A stretch of DNA of 39,452 nucleotides from NCBI GenBank assembly GCA_018268775.1, contig JAFDVV010000001.1, forward strand, positions 1 through 39,452. Direction: 5' to 3'. Made by a program: the position numbers and the translations under genes. Below are positions 31,042 to 39,452 of the stretch, in pieces. This stretch comes from Acidobacteriota bacterium. Its GTDB lineage: Bacteria; Acidobacteriota; Terriglobia; Terriglobales; Acidobacteriaceae. The notes under the pieces were generated by a model, which ran no database searches, was not told the origin of the DNA, and was given only the letters and a program-made list of their open reading frames with translations. Numbering within the stretch: position 1 is the first letter of the stretch; every line of letters begins with the position of its first letter.

Positions 31042-32529
31042 ATGCCGATCTTCCGATTCACCATGACGATGCTGCTACTGCTGACGACGGTGCGGGCGGG
31101 CGGCGGGCAGGTCGTCTCCGCACCTGTGCTTGAACCGCCGTCTCCGGCTCCTGTGGCCGGGGCGCAGACGGTAACGCAGGTGCAGAGCACGGTGGCATTG
31201 CAGATTACGACGCCGCTGGCGGTCTTCTATGGAGAGACGGTGGACGGTCTGGCGCAGGTGACTGCGAACGACGGCTCCCCGGTAACAGGCACCGTGAGCT
31301 TTTATGACGGCCCAACAAGTTTTTGCACGCTGACGCTGGCGGACGGTGCAAGCTGCCCGGCAAGCGTCGCTACGGGCTTCAGCGCGGGGACGCATGTGTT
31401 TACCGCTGCGTACTCGGGCGACGCGACGCATCAGCCGGCGACTTCAAATGCGGTGACGGTTGTCGTGAAGCAGGACACGACGGCTACGACGATGAGCAGT
31501 TCTATCAATCCCGTGAGTGCGGGTGGCAGTGTGGTTTATACGGCGCAGGTGCAGGGAGCGCATGGCGCGGTTGCGGGCACGGTTGGGTTCTTCGATGGCA
31601 CGGCCTCGATGGGTTCGGCGGTTGTCGATAGCAATGGGCGAGCGACGCTTTCGGTGGTGATGGTTGCGCCCGGAGTACATAAGATCACGACGGTTTATGC
31701 AGGAGACGCGAATTCGGCAGGATCGACGAGCGCGGAGATGGATGAGGAGGTGACGGCGCGGCTGTCGCCTTCGATGACGATGCTGAACGTGAGCGCAGAC
31801 CCGGTGACAGCGAACGAGAGCGCTACATTCACGGCGCATGTCACCGGTGGAACGAACGCTCCGACGGGAATGGTGGCGTTCGTCGAGGGAGGAGCGATGC
31901 TTGGCTCCGCAATGCTGGACGCGGCAGGCTTGGCGGCGTGGAGCACATCGTCGCTCAGTGTGGGGAGCCACAGTATTGTGGCGCGATACGCGGGCGATGT
32001 GTCGACAGAGCCAAGCGTCTCTGGCGTGCTGGATGTGACCGTGGACCCCGCGGCCCAACCTTCCGGTGGCTTCACGCTCACGGAGAGTGTAGTGACTGTG
32101 ACTGCGGGGGGCATCGCGACGATTCCGATCAAGGTTGCGCCGGGATCGATCTTTGCCAGGGCAATGAGTGTGAGTTGCAGCGGGTTGCCGGATGAGGCGT
32201 CGTGCGTTCTGGCCTCGGGTGCATTGCAGATCAGGACAGTGGCTCCGCGAGACTGTGCGACTCCCGCGCCCTATAGCGCAGCCGGAGTTGGAAGCGCCGG
32301 GCCGATGCTTGCTGGACTGGTGGCAATTCTTATTCCGAAGCGGAGGCGGGCTTTGCGGAGTTTGCTGGCTGCGCTTTGCGCCGTGCTGGCTATGGGCGCG
32401 TCGACAGGATGCGGGACCGGGAACTGCACCGACCTTGGCTCGCGGCCCGGGACGTATGCCGTGACCGTAACAGGGAGTGCGGGCGGGGTTTCGACGTCGC
32501 AGAAGGTGAAGCTGGTGGTGATGCCTTGA
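31042..32529 (+). CDS. Ig-like repeat protein with internal hydrophobic/GCG block
   Basis: This 495-residue exported protein has an N-terminal hydrophobic segment (FTMTMLLLLTTVRA) and three tandem bacterial Ig-like domains of about 95 residues (46-142, 147-239, 243-336). Each has the repeat endings YSGDA, YAGDA or YAGDV and a central T/GxVxFxxG strand. A fourth domain (from about 343) is interrupted at about 418-458 by a hydrophobic helix, the basic cluster IPKRRRALRS, a second hydrophobic helix and STGCGTGNC. The domain then resumes with GTYAVTVTGSAGGVSTSQKV. It is probably a cell-surface adhesive or structural protein. It starts 239 bp from the divergent pgsA. Confidence 0.75.
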   Translation: MPIFRFTMTMLLLLTTVRAGGGQVVSAPVLEPPSPAPVAGAQTVTQVQSTVALQITTPLAVFYGETVDGLAQVTANDGSPVTGTVSFYDGPTSFCTLTLADGASCPASVATGFSAGTHVFTAAYSGDATHQPATSNAVTVVVKQDTTATTMSSSINPVSAGGSVVYTAQVQGAHGAVAGTVGFFDGTASMGSAVVDSNGRATLSVVMVAPGVHKITTVYAGDANSAGSTSAEMDEEVTARLSPSMTMLNVSADPVTANESATFTAHVTGGTNAPTGMVAFVEGGAMLGSAMLDAAGLAAWSTSSLSVGSHSIVARYAGDVSTEPSVSGVLDVTVDPAAQPSGGFTLTESVVTVTAGGIATIPIKVAPGSIFARAMSVSCSGLPDEASCVLASGALQIRTVAPRDCATPAPYSAAGVGSAGPMLAGLVAILIPKRRRALRSLLAALCAVLAMGASTGCGTGNCTDLGSRPGTYAVTVTGSAGGVSTSQKVKLVVMP

Positions 32530-32556
32530 AGTTCGTGCCGGGGCGGGCGAAATTCG

Positions 32557-32617
32557 GAGATTCCTCCCATTCGACTTCGCTCAGGGCAGGCTCTCGCTGC
32601 GCTCACGCGGAATGACG
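32557..32617 (-). repeat. TGTCATTYYG-family repeat, copy 3
   Basis: Minus-strand unit starting CGTCATTCCGCGTGAGCGC and ending GGGAGGAATCTC, with a long variable middle. It lies between the convergent Ig-repeat and gdhA genes. Confidence 0.6.
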
Positions 32618-32654
32618 CCTCTGGAGGGTGCACACCATTTAAGAGGCGGACCCG

Positions 32655-32693
32655 AAGCGCAAGCAGATTCCTCCGCTTCGCTGCGGAATGACA
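32655..32693 (-). repeat. TGTCATTYYG-family repeat, copy 4
   Basis: Minus-strand unit TGTCATTCCGCAGCGAAGCG followed by GAGGAATCTGCTTGCGCTTC. It directly adjoins the gdhA terminator. Confidence 0.65.
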
Positions 32694-32732
32694 ATAAAAA
32701 AGAAGCCGCACGATGTTATTGATGCGGCTTCT
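32692..32732 (-). terminator. Rho-independent terminator of gdhA
   Basis: On the minus strand a perfect 10-bp stem AGAAGCCGCA/TGCGGCTTCT with a 12-nt loop is followed by TTTTTATTGT. It begins 16 bp after the gdhA stop. Confidence 0.85.
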
Positions 32733-32747
32733 TGTGGATTGGGGGTA

Positions 32748-34013
<1,266 letters not shown>

Positions 34014-34108
34014 CGTGATTTCCCTTTGTTCTGTTGCTGGTATCAGCGATTCTCCGGCCATCGTTTTTGCTCCCTGATCAATAGACGAAGCAAGCATACG
34101 CTTTTGAC

Positions 34109-34120
34109 CAGACCGGTCTG
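34109..34120. promoter_or_regulatory. Perfect palindrome CAGACCGGTCTG upstream of gdhA
   Basis: This 12-bp perfect palindrome is flanked by partly symmetric bases (TTGAC...GGCCAA) and lies 48-96 bp before the two candidate gdhA starts. Its position and symmetry suggest a repressor or activator site, but no regulator can be named. Confidence 0.4.
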
Positions 34121-34322
34121 TGGCCAAAACCTCCCGGAGTATAGGCCTCGGGAAGAGCGCTTCGCAAACAAAGGAAAGGGGGTTGCGTACCACTTTTGAA
34201 CCATATCGATCAACCCACTTCGTGGGGCGTATGTCCTTTCGGGTGGCGGCTCGCGTTGGTCGCTGGTAGAACTCTGGGGAGCGTGATCAAATGCGTTGCC
34301 CTGAACAAGAAGCCGTATCGAT

Positions 34323-34464
34323 TGTCATTCTGACCGGAGGCACGTAGGGCCGCAGTGGAGGAACCTGCTGTTTGCACTGCAATGCCGGGGCGGATGGCGG
34401 TAAAGCAGGTTTCTCCTCTCCGCATCTCACGGTAAAGCTGTGAGATGCTCCGGTCGAAATGACA
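34323..34464. repeat. Inverted pair of TGTCATTYYG repeats (copies 5 and 6), MITE-like
   Basis: The left end is TGTCATTCTGACCGGAG; the right end, read on the minus strand, is TGTCATTTCGACCGGAG, so the 142-bp unit has 17-bp terminal inverted repeats with two mismatches. The right copy contains a 9-bp hairpin GCATCTCAC/GTGAGATGC (34422-34448). Both halves carry the inner motif GGAG(R)AACCTGC. Confidence 0.75.
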
Positions 34465-34593
34465 CATCTTCCGCAGATAGCAAATCTGAAGACACTCCCC
34501 TGCTGCTGGCCGACGGGAGATCCAAAGCTAAAACGGGTGGATAAAGAGCCCGCACGACAGGGCATCCTCTCTTAGCGCTCTCTACACCACGGG

Positions 34594-34599
34594 TATGAT
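34594..34599 (+). promoter_or_regulatory. TATGAT -10-like box, 9 nt before trpE start
   Basis: TATGAT lies 9 nt before the ATG at 34609; only a weak purine stretch (GAAG) separates them. A very short or absent leader is implied, which argues against a classical trp attenuator here. Confidence 0.35.
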
Positions 34600-34608
34600 G
34601 AAGAAATC

Positions 34609-36120
<1,512 letters not shown>

Positions 36121-36196
36121 ACGGCGTCAGCAGCGACTCACCAAGTGGAGTCGAAGGACATGCCCTGCTTCCGGGCCGCACCAAATCCACCATCCG

Positions 36197-36204
36197 AAGG
36201 GAGA
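36197..36204 (+). promoter_or_regulatory. Shine-Dalgarno AAGGGAGA for the DUF2905 gene
   Basis: AAGGGAGA ends about 7 nt before the ATG at 36212 and decides the start of this short gene within a longer open frame. Confidence 0.6.
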
Positions 36205-36211
36205 GCCACGA

Positions 36212-36436
36212 ATGTCCGACCTCGGCCGCGTCCTCATCTCGCTGGGCCTCCTGCTCGTCGTCGCCGGTATTGTCATCGTCGGCCTCAACCGCCTCAACAT
36301 CCCCATCGGCCGCCTGCCTGGCGACTTCAACTGGCGAGGCCGTGGCTGGAGCTTCTCCTTCCCCCTGGCCACCTCCATCCTGCTCAGCGTCGTCCTCAGT
36401 CTTCTCCTCTGGCTTATCAATCACTTCCGCCGCTAA
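36212..36436 (+). CDS. DUF2905 small membrane protein
   Basis: This 74-residue protein has two membrane helices (VLISLGLLLVVAGIVIVGL, about 6-24, and LATSILLSVVLSLLLWLI, about 52-69). The connecting segment IPIGRLPGDFNWRGRGWSFS carries the conserved GRLPGD motif of DUF2905. It ends in a basic NHFRR. Function is unknown; the family occurs as short inner-membrane proteins in many bacteria. It lies 91 bp after trpE in the same direction with its own ribosome-binding site. Confidence 0.88.
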   Translation: MSDLGRVLISLGLLLVVAGIVIVGLNRLNIPIGRLPGDFNWRGRGWSFSFPLATSILLSVVLSLLLWLINHFRR

Positions 36437-36545
36437 CCGATGTAGCGTCTCGTAACTGGCCTTGTCGCTCCTGGCGAAACGAGGAAGCTGCTTTCCTCCT
36501 GTGCTGCGGAATACCTTGTCGGAACCGCCACCCTCTTCGCCCTGC

Positions 36546-36551
36546 TAGACT
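36546..36551 (+). promoter_or_regulatory. TAGACT -10-like box, 10 nt before xseA start
   Basis: TAGACT is followed by 10 nt and the ATG at 36562, with no Shine-Dalgarno sequence. It is one of several such start regions in the window. Confidence 0.35.
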
Positions 36552-36561
36552 CAACGTTTAT

Positions 36562-38130
36562 ATGTCCTCCCCGGAGAAAAATCCGCCAACGCTGGCCAGC
36601 CTGAGGGCTGCCCGGGGAAGATTTCGCTCCGCGAAGCCGCAGCAGCCCGAAGCATCCCTGGGCCTCCAGGCCGATCTCCTCTTCGGGCAGGAAGACGCTC
36701 CCTCGTCTCCGCGTACACCATCACAATCTCCCCCAGTTCCGCAAAAGACCGAGCGACGCATCTGGACGGTCGCCACTCTCGTCGGCAGCATCCGCCAGCA
36801 GGTCGAGACCACTCACACCGACATATGGGTCGAGGGCGAGATCTCCAACTGCCGCCCCGCACCGTCTGGCCACATCTACTTCACCCTTAAGGACGCCTCC
36901 GCCCAGCTTCCCGTCGTCCTCTTTCGCCGTCAGGCCCAGCTCCTTCGCTTCCGCCCCGCAGACGGTCTCGCCGTCCTCGCCCGCGGCCGGGTCTCCGTCT
37001 ACGAGTCGCGCGGTCAGCTCCAGCTCATCGCTGAAACCCTCGAGCCTCGCGGCGCAGGCTCCATCCAGCTCGCCTTCGAGCAGCTCAAGGCGCGCCTCCT
37101 CGCCGAAGGCCTCTTCGACGCTGCCCGCAAACGCCCGCTGCCCGCTTTTCCTCGCTGCGTAGGAGTGATCACCTCGCCCACGGGGGCCGTCATCCGCGAC
37201 ATCGTCACCGTCGTCCGCCGGCGTCACGCTCCACTCAATCTGCTTATCCATCCGGCGGTCATGCAGGGGCCTACAAGCCCTGGCTCCGTCGCGCGCGCCA
37301 TCCGCTGGTTCAACCGCAACCCGCAGCACGCCGACCTCATCGTTATCGCTCGCGGCGGAGGTTCGCTTGAAGACCTCGCCTGCTTCAACGACGAGGCCCT
37401 TGCGCGCATCATCGCCGCGTCCGAGATCCCCGTCGTCTCCGCCATCGGCCACGAGACCGACTTCACCATCGCCGATTTCGTCGCCGACCTCCGCGCTCCC
37501 ACGCCTTCCGCCGCCGCCGAGATCGTCACCTCCGCGCAGCACCGCATCGAAGAGCGTGTCGCGCTGCTCGATCTCCGCGTCCGCCGTGCCATCCGGCTGC
37601 ATCTGCTTGAGGCCCGCCAGCGCTACGCCCGCCTCTCCGCTCCCGCTGTCCTCGCCCGCGTCTCGGCTGGCATCGACCGCCGCGCCCAGCGTATCGACGA
37701 GCTTGCCCTGCGCCTCGACCGCGCTGCCACACACCGTCTGCGAGCCAACGCCGAGCGCCTTCGCGGCCTCGCCGAACGCCTTCGGCAACAGAACATCTCT
37801 CTCAAGCTCGCATCCATACGCCGCCGGCTCGAACGCACGAACGAGCGCCTCGAAAAAGCAGCCAGCGGCGTCATGGCCACCCGTCGTGCGCGACTGCAAG
37901 CTGCCAATACGCACCTCATCGCGCTCTCACCCCTCAGCGTCCTCGCGCGAGGCTACGCGCTTGTCTATATAGAGGGAGGGAGCGCCGATGGCACTCTCCT
38001 TCGCTCCGCCTCGGAGACAGCTCCAGGTCAGACGATCCGCGCCCGTCTCGCCTCCGGCTCGCTCTCGGCACAGGTCACACGCATCAAAGAAGGCACAACG
38101 CAAATTTCAACGGAGAAACGCAGCAAATGA
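36562..38130 (+). CDS. xseA: Exodeoxyribonuclease VII large subunit
   Basis: This is the catalytic subunit of the single-strand DNA exonuclease VII. The 522-residue protein has an N-terminal OB-fold (ATLVGSIRQQVE through IWVEGEISNCRPAPSGHIYF), a catalytic core with GVITSPTGAVIRDIVTVVRR, RGGGSLEDLACFNDE and SAIGHETDFTIADFVADLRA, and an Arg/Ala/Leu-rich coiled coil that would bind the small subunit. About 65 residues precede the OB-fold (LASLRAARGRFRSAKPQQPE and a Pro/Ser stretch), more than usual. The ATG at 36562 is preferred over the open frame extending to 36145, which overlaps the DUF2905 gene. It overlaps glmM by 4 bp (ATGA); no xseB is adjacent. Confidence 0.93.
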   Translation: MSSPEKNPPTLASLRAARGRFRSAKPQQPEASLGLQADLLFGQEDAPSSPRTPSQSPPVPQKTERRIWTVATLVGSIRQQVETTHTDIWVEGEISNCRPAPSGHIYFTLKDASAQLPVVLFRRQAQLLRFRPADGLAVLARGRVSVYESRGQLQLIAETLEPRGAGSIQLAFEQLKARLLAEGLFDAARKRPLPAFPRCVGVITSPTGAVIRDIVTVVRRRHAPLNLLIHPAVMQGPTSPGSVARAIRWFNRNPQHADLIVIARGGGSLEDLACFNDEALARIIAASEIPVVSAIGHETDFTIADFVADLRAPTPSAAAEIVTSAQHRIEERVALLDLRVRRAIRLHLLEARQRYARLSAPAVLARVSAGIDRRAQRIDELALRLDRAATHRLRANAERLRGLAERLRQQNISLKLASIRRRLERTNERLEKAASGVMATRRARLQAANTHLIALSPLSVLARGYALVYIEGGSADGTLLRSASETAPGQTIRARLASGSLSAQVTRIKEGTTQISTEKRSK

Positions 38131-39452
38131 AGAAGCTCTTCGGAACCGACGGCATCCGCTCCGTCGCAGGCCAATATCCGCTCGACACGCCCACCGTCTA
38201 CGCCATCGGACTCGCCCTCGCGCATCATCTGGGGGCCTCGCCCCGCGTCCTGCTCGGCATGGACACCCGCGAGTCCGGCCCGCAGATCGCAGCCACGCTT
38301 ACCGCTGGCCTGAAAGCGGGCGGAGCAACGGTCGAGAGCGCCGGAGTAATAACCACGCCCGCCATCGCGCACCTCACGCATACCCACGGCTTTGCCGCGG
38401 GAATCGTTATCTCTGCCTCGCACAATCCATGGCAGGACAACGGCATCAAGATCTTCGGCCCGGACGGCTACAAGCTCCCCGACTCCACCGAACTCGCCAT
38501 CGAAGAAGAGATATTCAAGCACATCTCAGCCGACCAAAGCATTGTCATTTCGACCGGAGCGGCACAGCCGCGGAGCGGAGAAACCCGCTTCTCGGCCACA
38601 GGACTGGGTACCCCATCCACGGTTCGCGCAGGCGAGTCTAAGGCGGGTTTGCAGGACGCCCCCCCCGTCAACGACTCCGACCGCGCCGACTACATCCGCT
38701 TCCTCCTCGCTGCCGTTCCCAACCTCTCGCTCGACAACCGCCGCATCGTCATCGATTGTGCGAACGGAGCCGCCTCCGCTGTCGCGCCCGAGCTCTTCGC
38801 ACAGATCGGCGGCGGCGAGGTCATCATCACCCACGCATCGCCCGATGGACGCAACATCAACGAGCACTCGGGCGCACTTCATCCTGAGATCGTCGCCGCC
38901 GCCGTGCGCCACCACAACGCGGCCATGGGCATCACCTTCGACGGCGACGCCGACCGCGCCCTCTTCGCCGACGAGCACGGCAACGTCGTCAACGGAGACG
39001 CCGTGCTTCTGCTTGCCGCGCGCGATCTTCAGTCCCGCGGACTGCTCACCAACTCCACGGTCGTCGCTACGACGATGTCCAATATGGGCCTCGAAGCCGC
39101 GCTCAAGCGCAGCGGCATTCAGATGCTCCGCGCCGCCGTCGGCGACAAGTATGTGCTCGAGCGGATGCTCGCCACCAACGCCGCACTCGGCGGCGAACAG
39201 TCCGGTCACATCATCTTCTCCGGACGCTCCACCACTGGCGACGGCCTGCTCACTGCACTGTTGCTCCTCGACATCGTCCATCGCTCTGGCAAGTCTCTCT
39301 CTTCGCTCATCGCCGACCTCAAGGTCTTTCCCCAGGTCATCGTCAACGTCAAGGTCCGCGAGAAAAAGCCGCTCGATTCCATTCCCGCTGTCGCTTCCGC
39401 CATCGCCGCCGCAGAAAAGGACCTGGCAGATTCAGGACGCGTCGTCATCCGC
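38127..39452 (+). CDS. glmM: Phosphoglucosamine mutase with in-frame repeat insertion (3'-truncated)
   Basis: GlmM converts glucosamine-6-phosphate to glucosamine-1-phosphate for peptidoglycan and LPS synthesis. The frame is open from the ATG (overlapping the xseA stop) to the window end, 442 codons without a stop. Motifs are MKKLFGTDGIRS, the catalytic phosphoserine loop ISASHNP (Ser98), the metal loop DGDADR (Asp272, 274, 276) and the sugar-binding GGEQSGH. The Ser-to-Asp spacing is 174 residues, against 139 in E. coli GlmM (Ser102, Asp241). The extra ~35 residues fall at about 138-180 (IVISTGAAQPRSGETRFSAT onward) and are encoded by a TGTCATTYYG-family repeat, without breaking the frame. 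Confidence 0.93.
   Translation, partial: MKKLFGTDGIRSVAGQYPLDTPTVYAIGLALAHHLGASPRVLLGMDTRESGPQIAATLTAGLKAGGATVESAGVITTPAIAHLTHTHGFAAGIVISASHNPWQDNGIKIFGPDGYKLPDSTELAIEEEIFKHISADQSIVISTGAAQPRSGETRFSATGLGTPSTVRAGESKAGLQDAPPVNDSDRADYIRFLLAAVPNLSLDNRRIVIDCANGAASAVAPELFAQIGGGEVIITHASPDGRNINEHSGALHPEIVAAAVRHHNAAMGITFDGDADRALFADEHGNVVNGDAVLLLAARDLQSRGLLTNSTVVATTMSNMGLEAALKRSGIQMLRAAVGDKYVLERMLATNAALGGEQSGHIIFSGRSTTGDGLLTALLLLDIVHRSGKSLSSLIADLKVFPQVIVNVKVREKKPLDSIPAVASAIAAAEKDLADSGRVVIR
38543..38655 (+). repeat. TGTCATTYYG-family repeat (copy 7) inside glmM
   Basis: Begins TGTCATTTCGACCGGAGC, contains a small GCGGC-ACA-GCCGC hairpin and the inner motif GGAGAAACCCGCTT, as in the intergenic copy at 34464-34383 (minus). 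An 8-bp inverted repeat AAACCCGC (38581-38588)/GCGGGTTT (38643-38650) may mark its far half. The right boundary is approximate. Confidence 0.75.

Larger units (their letters stand above)
34014..34608. other. Long divergent intergenic region between gdhA and trpE
   Basis: This 595-bp region without a convincing gene holds the alternative gdhA start (34061), a perfect palindrome at 34109-34120, a small CCCAC-TTC-GTGGG hairpin near 34213, an inverted pair of TGTCATTYYG repeats (34323-34464) and the trpE promoter region. Short open frames across it consist of repeat sequence and are not supported. Confidence 0.6.

Noticed and set aside
30117..31190. 357-codon minus-strand frame overlapping pgsA
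   Set aside because: It is the alternate frame of pgsA (Arg/His/Pro-rich), and pgsA carries the complete CDP-alcohol phosphotransferase signature.
34014..34608. Small protein genes or a trp attenuator in the gdhA-trpE gap
   Set aside because: Open frames there are made of interspersed repeat sequence. No Trp-rich leader peptide or alternative terminator hairpin was seen, and the probable trpE promoter lies too close to the start codon.
36145..36561. Upstream extension of xseA to 36145
   Set aside because: The extension overlaps the convincing DUF2905 gene and is low-complexity; the ATG at 36562 gives the expected protein.

Overview
The window is a high-GC, gene-dense piece of a bacterial chromosome. 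The cell is Gram-negative: the window encodes OmpA, DUF481 and other beta-barrel outer-membrane proteins and an RND pump. Protein styles (NtrX-like regulator, YpdA-type reductase, glutamate dehydrogenase, Ig-repeat protein with a C-terminal hydrophobic/GCG block, small c-type cytochromes) and the kinds of short interspersed repeats point to an Acidobacteriota member of the Terriglobales (Granulicella/Edaphobacter/Terriglobus-like). That placement is inference; there is no rRNA gene here. No tRNA, rRNA, CRISPR array, prophage, transposase gene or insertion sequence was recognised.

Layout. 1-4070: 3' part of an NtrX-like sigma54 regulator, then ftsK. 4073-7491: a minus-strand DUF2339/DUF3999 membrane-protein pair. 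7568-10123: a receiver-Hpt protein, a NarL-type regulator and a YpdA-type flavoprotein. 10249-16569: a minus-strand export block (RND permease, adaptor, ABC ATPase, ABC permease). 16769-19617: a small charged protein, an OmpA-type protein and an isolated GvpL/F-like protein. 19977-24237: a DUF481 protein, two paralogous monohaem cytochromes on either side of a toxin-antitoxin module, and a beta-barrel protein. 24455-28431: aspartase, a lone HigA-type antitoxin, class I fumarase and a DUF433/DUF5615 module. 28591-32529: greB, two AT-richer orphan genes, pgsA and an Ig-repeat protein. 32748-39452: gdhA, trpE, a DUF2905 protein, xseA and a 3'-truncated glmM.

How genes connect. aspA (aspartate to fumarate), the class I fumarase (fumarate to malate) and gdhA (glutamate/2-oxoglutarate) form a small carbon-nitrogen set. 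The export block is probably one transcript. xseA and glmM overlap by 4 bp, as do DUF2339/DUF3999, the toxin/antitoxin pair and DUF433/DUF5615. Several genes have no Shine-Dalgarno sequence but carry a TANNNT box 6-10 nt before the start codon, which suggests leaderless or nearly leaderless transcripts.

The most unusual signal is a set of short interspersed repeats between genes. There are at least three families: one beginning TGTCATTYYG, a two-hairpin element whose stem co-varies between copies, and a REP-like triple palindrome. One TGTCATTYYG copy lies in frame inside glmM and appears to add about 35 residues between the catalytic serine and the metal-binding loop of this normally essential enzyme.
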